From contig HF985980.1 of assembly GCA_000431015.1 (NCBI GenBank), positions 1 to 38,550 on the forward strand: a DNA stretch of 38,550 bases, read 5' to 3'. The translations under genes were made by a program, and so were the position numbers. This stretch comes from Alistipes sp. CAG:514 (GTDB taxonomy: Bacteria; Bacteroidota; Bacteroidia; Bacteroidales; UBA932). The notes under the pieces were generated by a model. The model did not search any database, was not told the origin of the DNA, and worked only from the letters and a program-made list of their open reading frames with translations. Positions 25,142 to 33,460 of the stretch are shown in pieces; within the stretch, counting starts at the first letter, position 1; each line of letters starts with the position of its first letter.

Positions 25142-26101
25142 CTATCGTTCCCAGGCGAGGGCGGAGGCGCCGAGGATGGCGGCGTCGGACTCCTTGAGCT
25201 GGGAGTAGACCAGCTTGACCTTGTTCTTCCAGAGAGAGAGGACGTTGTCGTTCATCGAACGGAAGATCGGCTCGGTGAGGAACTCCTTGCTTCTGGCCAG
25301 TCCGCCGAAGAGGACGATGGCCTCGGGAGCGGAGAACGCGATGAAGTCGGCGAAGGCCTCTCCGAGGAGTGTGCCGGTATATTCAAAGATCCTGATGGCA
25401 AGGGCATCGCCTTCCTTGGCGGCCTCGTAGACATCCTTCGAGGTGATGGTGTCAAGGCTGCGGAGGGACGACGGCTGATCGCTCATGTCGAGCCACTCGC
25501 GGGCGGTTCTGGCGACTCCGATCGCCGAGCAGTAGGTCTCAAGGCAACCGGTCCTGCCGCAGTTGCAGCGGCGGCCGTTGTGGCGGACGATGGTGGTGTG
25601 GCCCAGCTCGCCGGCAAACCCGTCGTGGCCATAGACCACCTCGCCATTGATGACGATTCCGCTGCCGACACCGGTCCCGAGGGTGATCATGATGAAATTC
25701 TTCATTCCCCTCGCCACTCCGTAGGTCATCTCGCCCATCGCTGCCGCGTTGGCGTCGTTGGTGAGGGTGACAGGGATTCCGCCCATCGCCTCTGAAAGCA
25801 TCTTGGCGAAAGGAATCGCACCTGAGCGTCCCCAGGAAAGGTTCACGGCGTTCTCCACCTCGCCGGTGTAGTAGTTGGCGTTAGGAGCGCCGACACCGAT
25901 CCCCCGGATCTGCCCCTCGGCGTTGGCATCAGCGATGATCTTCTTCAACGCGGCTGAAAGTTCCCCGATGTAAGGTTCTACATCCGTGTAGGAGTCCGAG
26001 CGGATGACTGTCTGTGCCAGCACGGTACCGCGCGCGTCCACTACTCCGCATTTGGTGGTCTGTCCACCAACGTCTATTCCTATTACAAGATTCTGTTCCA
26101 T
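25142..26101 (-). CDS. ROK-family sugar kinase
   Basis: A 319-aa ROK kinase, likely phosphorylating a hexose (glucokinase-like) in the cytoplasm. The ATP-binding start is GIDVGGQTTK (8-17), the catalytic base D116 sits in TNDANAAA, and the zinc motif has H168 in GELGHTT followed by CNCGRTGCLE (C179, C181, C186). All ROK landmarks are present. It lies 55 nt after the FucP-like transporter gene on the same strand, with a 10-bp hairpin between, so uptake and phosphorylation are likely co-regulated. Which sugar it acts on is unknown; the transporter and the aldolase genes across the divergent promoter suggest a deoxy- or related sugar (inference). Confidence 0.92.
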   Translation of the reverse strand: MEQNLVIGIDVGGQTTKCGVVDARGTVLAQTVIRSDSYTDVEPYIGELSAALKKIIADANAEGQIRGIGVGAPNANYYTGEVENAVNLSWGRSGAIPFAKMLSEAMGGIPVTLTNDANAAAMGEMTYGVARGMKNFIMITLGTGVGSGIVINGEVVYGHDGFAGELGHTTIVRHNGRRCNCGRTGCLETYCSAIGVARTAREWLDMSDQPSSLRSLDTITSKDVYEAAKEGDALAIRIFEYTGTLLGEAFADFIAFSAPEAIVLFGGLARSKEFLTEPIFRSMNDNVLSLWKNKVKLVYSQLKESDAAILGASALAWER

Positions 26102-26119
26102 AATGTTTGGCTATGAGAA

Positions 26120-26145
26120 GTTCCGGCGGAGAACCCCGCCGGAAC
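26120..26145 (-). terminator. Intercistronic hairpin between transporter and kinase
   Basis: A perfect 10-bp stem (GTTCCGGCGG / CCGCCGGAAC) with a 6-nt loop lies in the 55-nt gap. The RNA is transcribed from the - strand, so this follows the transporter stop and precedes the kinase start. It has no U-run on the RNA, so partial termination or 3'-end protection is more likely than full termination. Confidence 0.55.
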
Positions 26146-26156
26146 GGGATTTCAAA

Positions 26157-27440
26157 TTAAGCTGTTTTCTTTACCTTGGATCCGAACAGGGCGTACCAGA
26201 GGATGTAGGCGACACCGATGATGACAACGATGTAGCTCATCAGGTAGTTGGTTGCGTCAGCGACGGCACCCTGGATGAGAGGGAGGATACCTCCACCGCA
26301 AACCATCACCATGAAGAGGCCGGAAGCGATTGAAGTGTACTTGCCAAGTCCCTCGACGGCAAGGTTGAAGATCGCTCCCCACATCACCGAGGTGCAGAGT
26401 CCGCAGAGGATGAAGAACATCACTCCGATCGGAATCTCGGCGAGGGAGAATGAGAGGTTCGAGGTGATGGCCGGGAACTTCACGGTCGCGGTGTCACCAA
26501 GGATCATACCCAGTACGAGGAATATGATGGCTACCGTGCCGACAAAGCTGACCATAGCGCGGCTGGAGACCTTTCCGCCGACGGAAGCGCCTACCAGACG
26601 GCCACAGAGCATAAGGAACCAGTACATGCCGACAATCGTTCCGGCGACAGCGGCGCTGATGCCGATCTCGGCGGATGTCATGTAGAGGTTCACGAAGTTA
26701 GGAATACCCACCTCGACACCCACATAGACGAATATGGCGATGATACCAAGCACGAAATGCTTGAAGGAGAGGGCTCCCTTGACGCTCTCGCCGATGGTGA
26801 GCTGCTGCGTCTTTCCGGAAGCTGCCGCCGCCTCAAGCTCAGGCTCAGGAATATGCGAGGCCGCGATGATGATGAACGCCAGAGCGAAGATGCCCATCGC
26901 GATGAAAAGCGCCGGATTGGCGTCGGCGATCTGCGTGTCCTTCGTAACGTCACCGATGAGATAGCCCACGAGCACAGGCACGATGGTCGCGCTCAAGGAG
27001 TTGCAGGAACCGCCCCACTGGATGAGCTGGTTACCCTTGTTGCCGCCGCCACCGAGGGTGTTGAGCATAGGGTTCACAACCGTGTTGAGCATACACATCG
27101 AGAATCCGGAGATGAACGCGCCGAGGATGTAGACCGCGAAGCTGCCGACAATTCCTGAAAGGAATGTCACACCTACTCCGACGAATCCCACCGTCACGGC
27201 GGCGAGGGCTGTGAACTTGTAACCCTTCTTGGACAGGATCATACCGGCCGGCAGACCCATGAACGCATAGGCGATGAAATTGGCCGCGTTACCCAGCTGG
27301 GACATGAAGTTCGAGGCGGCGAACTGCTGCTTTACAATGACTCCGAACGGATTCTGGAATCCCGTCACGAATGAGATCATCGCAAACAGGAAGAACATTA
27401 TCACAATAGCGAGAATGTTACCTTGTTGTTTCTTTTCCAT
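26157..27440 (-). CDS. FucP-like MFS sugar:proton symporter
   Basis: A 427-aa inner-membrane transporter of the FucP/GlcP group of the major facilitator superfamily, which brings hexoses or deoxyhexoses in with protons. It has about 12 hydrophobic segments separated by short loops, with an N-terminal start MEKKQQGNILAIVIMFFLFA and FVTGFQNPFG typical of the FucP group, and IQWGGSCNSL in the middle. Length is normal. The gene is the first of a leftward pair with a ROK kinase and faces the PHP/aldolase genes across 150 nt. The TAATTTTG at 27488-27495 is a strong -7 candidate for it. Exact substrate (fucose, galactose or glucose) is not visible. Confidence 0.88.
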   Translation of the reverse strand: MEKKQQGNILAIVIMFFLFAMISFVTGFQNPFGVIVKQQFAASNFMSQLGNAANFIAYAFMGLPAGMILSKKGYKFTALAAVTVGFVGVGVTFLSGIVGSFAVYILGAFISGFSMCMLNTVVNPMLNTLGGGGNKGNQLIQWGGSCNSLSATIVPVLVGYLIGDVTKDTQIADANPALFIAMGIFALAFIIIAASHIPEPELEAAAASGKTQQLTIGESVKGALSFKHFVLGIIAIFVYVGVEVGIPNFVNLYMTSAEIGISAAVAGTIVGMYWFLMLCGRLVGASVGGKVSSRAMVSFVGTVAIIFLVLGMILGDTATVKFPAITSNLSFSLAEIPIGVMFFILCGLCTSVMWGAIFNLAVEGLGKYTSIASGLFMVMVCGGGILPLIQGAVADATNYLMSYIVVIIGVAYILWYALFGSKVKKTA

Positions 27441-27487
27441 TTGTAAGATGTTTTATGTTACCAAAAATAATTTCGTGGCATATCGCA

Positions 27488-27495
27488 CAAAATTA
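27488..27495 (-). promoter_or_regulatory. Promoter -7 element of the transporter-kinase pair
   Basis: On the - strand reads TAATTTTG, an exact TAnnTTTG. It lies about 48 nt before the transporter ATG. No good -33 TTTG is found at the usual distance, so regulation by an activator is possible (inference). Confidence 0.5.
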
Positions 27496-27568
27496 GCAAA
27501 TTAATTTCAATTTTGACCGAATGGCTTTAAAATTCAACCGCAGAAGACATCCTTTGTAGGAATATTAT

Positions 27569-27576
27569 TAACTTTG
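27569..27576 (+). promoter_or_regulatory. Possible -7 element of the PHP-aldolase operon
   Basis: TAACTTTG matches TAnnTTTG, 14 nt before the ATG at 27591. The implied leader would be very short (under 10 nt), and no -33 is evident, so this could be chance. Confidence 0.3.
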
Positions 27577-27590
27577 AGAAATGAAAACTC

Positions 27591-28709
27591 ATGAATATGA
27601 AAAAGATAATCGACGTTAACGCTCATCTGCACACTCCTTACTCGTTCAGCGCCTTCACTGACGTGAGACAGGCTCTCGACATGGCCGCGGCGGAAGATGT
27701 CCGCATCGTGGGAATCAATGACTTCTACAGCATGGACGGCTACAGGGAGTGGAACGATGAATGCGCTACAAGGCACCTTTACCCGATGTTCAACATCGAG
27801 TTCATCTCCCTCAACAGCGAGGATCAGGCGGCGGGACTCAGGGTCAACGACCCGAACAACCCGGGACGCACCTACCTCAGCGGCAAGGGACTGGCCTACC
27901 CGGTGATCCTCAGCGGGAAAGAGGCTCAGATGCTCGCCGATGTCAGGGCCGAGTCCAACGCGCAGGTCGAAAGGATGTGCGCCAAGCTGAACGCCCATCT
28001 GGACGCGGTAAAGGCCGGATTCAGCATAGATTTCAAACAGGTTGTCAAGGATCTGACCAGAGGCTCCGTCAGGGAGCGTCACCTCGCGAAGGCGCTGAGG
28101 ATGGCGGTGGACGCGGCTGCCGGAAACGCCGGGGACAGGCTAGCCCTCTATGAAAGGATATTCGGAGGCCAGCCTCTTAAATCCGCCATTGAGAACGATG
28201 CGGCTGTCGAGAACGAGATCAGAAGCAAGCTCCTCAAATCCGGAGGCGCGGCCTTCGTGCCGGAGGATCCAAAGGCGTTCCTGCCTATGGAGACTGTCTG
28301 CCGGATCATCGAGGCGGCGGGCGGAATCCCGACCTATCCGTTCCTTGCGGATGACGCCAAGGGCAATTTCACCGACTTCGAGGGCGACCTCCAGAAGGCG
28401 GCTGACACACTGAAAAAGAGAGGGTTCAAGTCGGTGGAGTTCATCACGACCCGCAACACCACGGCTGTCCTTGAGAAGTACACGGACTACCTTCAGGACG
28501 AGGGGTTCATCGTCACATTCGGTTCGGAGCACAACACTCCTGCGCTGGAGCCGATCCGCCTGCGCACCCGCGACAACGCCGAAGGCCTGAGCGAGAAGCT
28601 GCGCCTGACCAACTACCGCGGAGCCTGCGCCGTGGCCGCCCACCAGGCGGGCCTTGACTCCGTCGAGGCCGGAGACGAACTGCTCCAGAAGACGGTTTTC
28701 GGGATTTAG
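27591..28709 (+). CDS. PHP-domain metallohydrolase
   Basis: A 372-aa PHP-domain protein, a metal-dependent phosphoesterase fold. The N-terminal motif HLHTPYSF supplies H12 and H14; GINDFYSMDGY, MFNIEFISL and, near the C-terminus, SEHNTPALEP supply further likely metal ligands. This resembles histidinol phosphatase-like PHP proteins but is longer, with a helical insert about residues 100-230. It is the first gene of a + strand operon with an aldolase-dehydrogenase fusion (42 nt on) and a double aldolase, suggesting it removes a phosphate from, or acts on, an intermediate of the same sugar pathway (inference). A second ATG at 27597 is possible. Confidence 0.8.
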   Translation: MNMKKIIDVNAHLHTPYSFSAFTDVRQALDMAAAEDVRIVGINDFYSMDGYREWNDECATRHLYPMFNIEFISLNSEDQAAGLRVNDPNNPGRTYLSGKGLAYPVILSGKEAQMLADVRAESNAQVERMCAKLNAHLDAVKAGFSIDFKQVVKDLTRGSVRERHLAKALRMAVDAAAGNAGDRLALYERIFGGQPLKSAIENDAAVENEIRSKLLKSGGAAFVPEDPKAFLPMETVCRIIEAAGGIPTYPFLADDAKGNFTDFEGDLQKAADTLKKRGFKSVEFITTRNTTAVLEKYTDYLQDEGFIVTFGSEHNTPALEPIRLRTRDNAEGLSEKLRLTNYRGACAVAAHQAGLDSVEAGDELLQKTVFGI

Positions 28710-28751
28710 AAAGAATATACTTGGAACATAATCAACATAAATAACACGAAC

Positions 28752-30704
28752 ATGAGACAAATTGAAGATCTTATCGCGATTTCACGGAAATTCGGGCAGG
28801 ACTCCCGCTTTGTGATCGCCGGAGGCGGCAACACCTCCTACAAGGATGAGAACAGACTTTGGGTGAAGGCCAGCGGCCACGCCCTTGCCACAATAACAGA
28901 GGACGGATTCGCCGTCCTCGACAGAACCCTTCTGAACGAGATGGGAGAGAAGGCCTACAATGAGGACACGGCGATCCGCGAGGAGCAGGTCAAGAACGAC
29001 CTCGCCGTAGCCTGCGTCACAAAGGACAGAAGGCCGTCGGTGGAGACTTCCCTGCACAACTGCATGGGATTCGCGTTCGTGGTGCACCTCCACCCTACCC
29101 TGGTCAACGGCCTGATGTGCTCGGCGAACGCCGAGGCCGTCTGCGGGGAGATCTTCCCGGAGGCGCTTTACATTGAATATACCGATCCGGGCTACACCCT
29201 TTTCAAGAAGGTCTACGACCGTATCAACGCCTACAAGGCCGCGAACGGAAAGGAGCCTCAGGTGATCTTCCTTCAGAACCACGGAATATTCGTGGGCGGA
29301 GACACGACCGCCGAGATCGAGGGAATATATTCGGAAATCCTCGGGAAACTTGAGGCCAAGGTGGCCGCTCTGCCAGAGGGCGGGAGCGAGGTCTCCCCGA
29401 CCGTAACGGATGTCATCCCGGCCATCAGGCAGATGCTCTCCCGCTCCGGCAGAGGACTTAAGACACTTAAAGTCACGAAGAACGCCCTTGTGGACTACTT
29501 CCTTGACGGATCCCGCGAGAAGATCGCCGCACCGTTCACACCGGACATCATCGTGTACTGCAAGAGCGCCTACATATTCATTGGCGCAGAGTCGGATGAA
29601 GAGATTCTGAAGCAGGCGGAGGAGAAGATCGAGGCTTTCGCCGCCGAGAAGGGCTACACGCCTAAAGTGCTGCTAATCAAGGGTGTCGGTCTCGTGGCCG
29701 TTGGAGACAACTTCAAGAACGCGCAGATCATCACTGACGTGTTCACCGATGCGATGAAGGTCGCTTTCTATGCGCAGAGTTTCGGAGGAGAGCATCCGAT
29801 GGAGAAGGCATGGATTGATTTCATCGACAACTGGGAGGTGGAGAACTACCGCCGCAAGGTCGCCGCAGGCTCGTCGAAAGGCCGTGTGGAAGGAAAGACC
29901 ATCATCGTGACCGGCGCAGCCCAGGGATTCGGAGAGGGCATCGCCCGTGAGCTGATGGCGCAGGGAGCCAACATCGTGGTGGCCGACCTCAACGAGGCCA
30001 CCGGCGAGAAGGCCGCGGCCAACTTCAATGAGATGGCCGGCTCGAACAAGGCGATCTTCGTAAAGACCAATGTCGCCGACATGACGAGCCTTCAGAACCT
30101 GATGAGGCAGACCATCCTGAACTTCGGGGCGCTGGACGCGTTCGTCAGCAACGCAGGAGTTGTCCGCGCCGGAGGCCTGGACGTGATGACCCCGGAGAAT
30201 TTCGAGTTTGTCACCAAGATCAACTACGAAGCCTACTTCTTCTGCGCCAAGGCGGCCTCGCACATCATGAAGATCGAGACGAGGCATGATCCTGACTATT
30301 TCGCCGACATCATACAGGTCAACAGCAAGAGCGGACTGCGCGGCAGCAAGGCCAATTTCGCCTACGCCGGCGGCAAGTTCGGAGGAATAGGACTCACCCA
30401 GTCCTTCGCCCTTGAGCTCGCCCCGGACAGGGTGAAAGTCAACAGCATCTGCCCTGGCAACTACTACGACGGCCCGCTGTGGAGCAACCCGGAGAACGGA
30501 CTGTTCATCCAGTACCTCAACGCCGGCAAGGTTCCGGGAGCCAAGACCGTGCAGGATGTCAAGGACTACTATCTCGCCCAGGTGCCTATGCGCAAGGGAT
30601 GCAACCCTGTGGATGTCTGCAAGGCCATCCTCTACGCCATCGACCAGACCGGAGAGACCGGACAGGCCATCCCTGTGACGGGAGGTCAGGTCATGCTGGC
30701 TTAG
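28752..30704 (+). CDS. Bifunctional class II aldolase / short-chain dehydrogenase
   Basis: A 650-aa fusion. Residues about 1-370 are a class II aldolase with Zn ligands in VHLHP (H112, H114) and NHG (H177). Residues about 383-650 are a short-chain dehydrogenase with the NAD motif TGAAQGFGEG (about 386) and active site S about 524 and YAGGK (Y538, K542). The family corresponds to RhaD/RhaE-W-type enzymes, which cleave rhamnulose 1-phosphate to DHAP and L-lactaldehyde and oxidise the lactaldehyde to lactate. Both active sites look intact. The substrate here is not proven; the operon lacks an isomerase, and its partner genes (PHP protein, second aldolase) are not the usual rhamnose set. Confidence 0.9.
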   Translation: MRQIEDLIAISRKFGQDSRFVIAGGGNTSYKDENRLWVKASGHALATITEDGFAVLDRTLLNEMGEKAYNEDTAIREEQVKNDLAVACVTKDRRPSVETSLHNCMGFAFVVHLHPTLVNGLMCSANAEAVCGEIFPEALYIEYTDPGYTLFKKVYDRINAYKAANGKEPQVIFLQNHGIFVGGDTTAEIEGIYSEILGKLEAKVAALPEGGSEVSPTVTDVIPAIRQMLSRSGRGLKTLKVTKNALVDYFLDGSREKIAAPFTPDIIVYCKSAYIFIGAESDEEILKQAEEKIEAFAAEKGYTPKVLLIKGVGLVAVGDNFKNAQIITDVFTDAMKVAFYAQSFGGEHPMEKAWIDFIDNWEVENYRRKVAAGSSKGRVEGKTIIVTGAAQGFGEGIARELMAQGANIVVADLNEATGEKAAANFNEMAGSNKAIFVKTNVADMTSLQNLMRQTILNFGALDAFVSNAGVVRAGGLDVMTPENFEFVTKINYEAYFFCAKAASHIMKIETRHDPDYFADIIQVNSKSGLRGSKANFAYAGGKFGGIGLTQSFALELAPDRVKVNSICPGNYYDGPLWSNPENGLFIQYLNAGKVPGAKTVQDVKDYYLAQVPMRKGCNPVDVCKAILYAIDQTGETGQAIPVTGGQVMLA

Positions 30705-30738
30705 GAATATGACAAATCTAATGTAAATCATTAATATC

Positions 30739-32046
30739 ATGAAACAACTTGACGTTAATCTCATGCATCCCGCCGAGCAGATCGCTATCATCATCGGCAG
30801 GATCTATCGCAGCGAGATGACCACCACCTCCGGTGGCAATCTGTCCATCATGGACGAAAACGGAGACATGTGGATCACCCCTGCGGCGATCGACAAGGGT
30901 TCCCTCACACCGGCTGACATCATGTGCGTAAAGGCCGACGGAACCATCGTAGGCCCTCACAGGCCGTCTTCCGAGTACCCGTTCCACAAGGCAATCTACA
31001 AGATGAATCCGCATATTCACTCAGTGATACACGCCCACCCTCCTGGACTGGTGACTTTCAGCATGGTACACCAGGTTCCGGACACGAGCATCATTCCGCA
31101 GGCCCGCGCGACGTGCGGCCCTGTAGGCTTCGCTGAGTATGCCCTTCCTGGCAGCGAGCTTCTCGGAAAGAAGATCGTGGCGGAGTTCAAGAAGAATCCT
31201 GACTACAAGGCCGTGATCATGGAGAACCACGGTGTGGTGGTGGCCGGCGACGACATCGCGGACGCCTACCAGAGATTCGAGACCCTGGAGCTCTGCGCGC
31301 GCACAATCCTGAACGCCAAGACCTTGGGTGAGCCTAAGTACCTCAGCGAGGAACAGATCCTCCAGCACGAAAAGGCCGTGAACGTTCCGTTCCAGCACTT
31401 CATGAACGTCACCCATCCTTCCGACGAGAGGGCTATCCGCGCCGAAATTTGCAAGATCGTCCGCAGAGCCTGCTCGCAGGGACTTATGTGCAGCTCCTAC
31501 GGAACGGCCTCCGTTCGTTGGAGAGACAATGATTTCCTCATCACCCCTTCCAGCATGCAGCGCTGGGATCTTGATCCTGAGGACATCGTGCAGGTCAAGG
31601 ACGGCATGATCGAGGCAGGCAAGAGGGCAAGCCGCTCGGTGGCTCTCCACTACGAGATCTACCGCCGCAACCCTAAGGTGAACTCCATCATCCTGACCCA
31701 GTCCCCTGCCCTTATGGGATTCTGCACCACAGGTGCGAAATTCGATGTGCGCACGATTCCGGAGAGCTGGATATTCCTGCAGGACATTCCGATCTTCCCG
31801 TTCGGCAGCCAGTACAACGAGCATCTGACCGAACTCGCCGACGAGTTCAAGAACAGGCCGTGCGTGATGCTGGAGAACGATTCTGTCGTGGTGACAGGAG
31901 ACCAGCTCATCAACACGTTCGACCGTCTTGAGGTGGCGGATTTCAGCGCCCGCTCGCTGATCCTCGCCGCTCCGCTTGGCAAACTGAACCCGATCACCGA
32001 CGAGGAGATCGAGGAACTCCGCGTGGCGTTCCACGTAGGAGAATAA
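30739..32046 (+). CDS. Tandem class II aldolase with a degenerate second domain
   Basis: A 435-aa protein of two class II aldolase/adducin domains. Domain 1 (about 1-205) is complete: catalytic E79 in SSEYPFHKA, Zn ligands H98 and H100 in IHAHP, and H164 in ENHG. Domain 2 (about 220-435) aligns through its length, but the same positions are S300, T320, S322 and D381 (LTQSP for IHAHP, ENDS for ENHG). Domain 2 is therefore probably catalytically dead and may be structural or regulatory. L-fuculose/L-rhamnulose phosphate aldolases are single-domain, so a duplicated, half-decayed form is unusual. It lies 34 nt after the aldolase-dehydrogenase gene in one operon. Confidence 0.88.
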   Translation: MKQLDVNLMHPAEQIAIIIGRIYRSEMTTTSGGNLSIMDENGDMWITPAAIDKGSLTPADIMCVKADGTIVGPHRPSSEYPFHKAIYKMNPHIHSVIHAHPPGLVTFSMVHQVPDTSIIPQARATCGPVGFAEYALPGSELLGKKIVAEFKKNPDYKAVIMENHGVVVAGDDIADAYQRFETLELCARTILNAKTLGEPKYLSEEQILQHEKAVNVPFQHFMNVTHPSDERAIRAEICKIVRRACSQGLMCSSYGTASVRWRDNDFLITPSSMQRWDLDPEDIVQVKDGMIEAGKRASRSVALHYEIYRRNPKVNSIILTQSPALMGFCTTGAKFDVRTIPESWIFLQDIPIFPFGSQYNEHLTELADEFKNRPCVMLENDSVVVTGDQLINTFDRLEVADFSARSLILAAPLGKLNPITDEEIEELRVAFHVGE

Positions 32047-32075
32047 TTAGAGCAGACATATACTGCAGAACGACT

Positions 32076-32099
32076 GCCACTTCGGTAGGTTCAGCAACC
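32076..32099 (-). repeat. REP-like palindrome, degenerate copy 10
   Basis: Reads gccacttcggtaggttcagc then aacc. It abuts the left arm of the 72-nt hairpin at 32098-32169, and the repeat and hairpin share the ccgg junction. Confidence 0.6.
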
Positions 32100-32169
32100 G
32101 GTAAAGAGAAAACTCCCTCCCGAATTTTGGTAACGTGCAAAATTCGGGAGGGAGTTTTCTCTTTACCGG
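32098..32169. terminator. 72-nt perfect hairpin element A
   Basis: Two perfectly complementary 32-nt arms (32098-32129 and 32138-32169) enclose the 8-nt loop GTAACGTG. The stem contains AACTCCCTCCCGAATTTTG. It sits between the convergent aldolase (+) and ABC permease (-) genes, so it can act as a two-way terminator. It belongs to the same family as the hairpin at 10149-10220, sharing loop, length and the GAATTTT/AAAATTC inner stem. Confidence 0.85.
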
Positions 32170-32177
32170 ATCACACC

Positions 32178-33455
32178 TTATTCTCCGGCGATGATCTTAG
32201 CGTCCTCGGCGCTGTCGATGCCCACACGCTTGGCGAGCCGCTCACTTCTCTGACGGATCTGCTCCTTGTGACGCAGTACCCAGTTCTCGGCATAGACAGC
32301 CACGCATGCAAGGAAGAAATAGATGACCGTCTGGATGATCATGGCCTTCATCTGCACGTCTGCCGCTCCCATCTCGCCACCGGCAGTGCTGAGGTTGATG
32401 AAACCCTGCGCGCCGAAAGTGGACGGGAATATGTAGGAGAACACCTTCCAGAAGCCCGGGAACGCGAATGTCGGCCATGAGCAACCGGTCAGGAACAAAG
32501 CCACAGGCGACATCGCCAGAAAGAGGATGAACACGGATTCCCTCCTCGTGATCAGCGTGCTCCAGACCATGCTGAAGAACACACAGTCAGTGATGAAGAA
32601 GACCAGCATCGCAAGGACATCCTTGAACTCTCCTCTTTGAGGGATCCCGAATATTGCCGGGACGATGAAGGCGATGTACATGCCCACAGCAAGGTACAGC
32701 AGCCAGTAGGCGCCTCCACGTCCCATGACCACACGCCCGACACCGTGACCTTCAAGTCTGTCAGGAAGCGATGCGAAACTGCGGTTCCTCTCCCTTGCGG
32801 TTCCTACCAGCAGTGACATTCCGTAGAAAAGCGTCTGCTGGATGATGATCATCAGGATGGCTGAGATCAGGAAGAAACTGTAGTTGAAGGCCCTGTTGTA
32901 GGGATTATTGTCCTCGTAGCCGAGCGGCTTGACAGTCTGGGACGCAGCCTGTTCCGTCATCCCGAGGGACGAGAACCTCTGCATCTGGATCTGACCGATC
33001 TCATGAAGCATCACGAAGTTGGTGGCCATGAGAGCGTTCTTGTAGTAGAGGAAGCTGCTCATGTCCGCATAGACGGAGAATGTGGAGGTTTCGTTTCGAG
33101 CCAGTTTCTCCGTGAAGTCGGAAGGGAAATAGATGATACCGTTGACCTTGCGTTCCTGCATCATCTTTTCCGCCTCGGCCATATTCATACATTTCGCCGC
33201 GACCTCGACCTCTCGGGTGGCGTCGATCTCCCTGATGAAGCGGTGGCTGTCCGGGCTGTCGCAATTGTCAACAATGGCAACGGGAGTCTCAGAAAGAATA
33301 CCGTTCAGGTAGACGAGATTGTAAAGCAGCGGATAGGCAAGTCCGGCGACAAGGAAGATCAGCAGCACGCCGCTGTCTGAGAAAATCTGTCGAAGTTCAT
33401 GACAGAATATGCCCCAGAAGTCCTTGATCCATGTTTTTGCGTATGTATTTTTCAT
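32178..33455 (-). CDS. ABC-2 type permease
   Basis: A 425-aa inner-membrane permease of the ABC-2 type. A membrane segment near the N-terminus (LLIFLVAGLAYPLLYNLVYL) is followed by a large extracytoplasmic region of about 140 aa, then about five membrane segments, the last near residue 395. It is the last gene of a leftward operon TolC, HlyD, permease, permease. It pairs with the neighbouring permease, 5 nt away, presumably as a heterodimer. No ATP-binding subunit is encoded in the operon, so an ATPase must come from elsewhere, or the pair is not ATP-driven in the usual way (inference). Confidence 0.88.
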   Translation of the reverse strand: MKNTYAKTWIKDFWGIFCHELRQIFSDSGVLLIFLVAGLAYPLLYNLVYLNGILSETPVAIVDNCDSPDSHRFIREIDATREVEVAAKCMNMAEAEKMMQERKVNGIIYFPSDFTEKLARNETSTFSVYADMSSFLYYKNALMATNFVMLHEIGQIQMQRFSSLGMTEQAASQTVKPLGYEDNNPYNRAFNYSFFLISAILMIIIQQTLFYGMSLLVGTARERNRSFASLPDRLEGHGVGRVVMGRGGAYWLLYLAVGMYIAFIVPAIFGIPQRGEFKDVLAMLVFFITDCVFFSMVWSTLITRRESVFILFLAMSPVALFLTGCSWPTFAFPGFWKVFSYIFPSTFGAQGFINLSTAGGEMGAADVQMKAMIIQTVIYFFLACVAVYAENWVLRHKEQIRQRSERLAKRVGIDSAEDAKIIAGE

Positions 33456-33460
33456 GTCAC

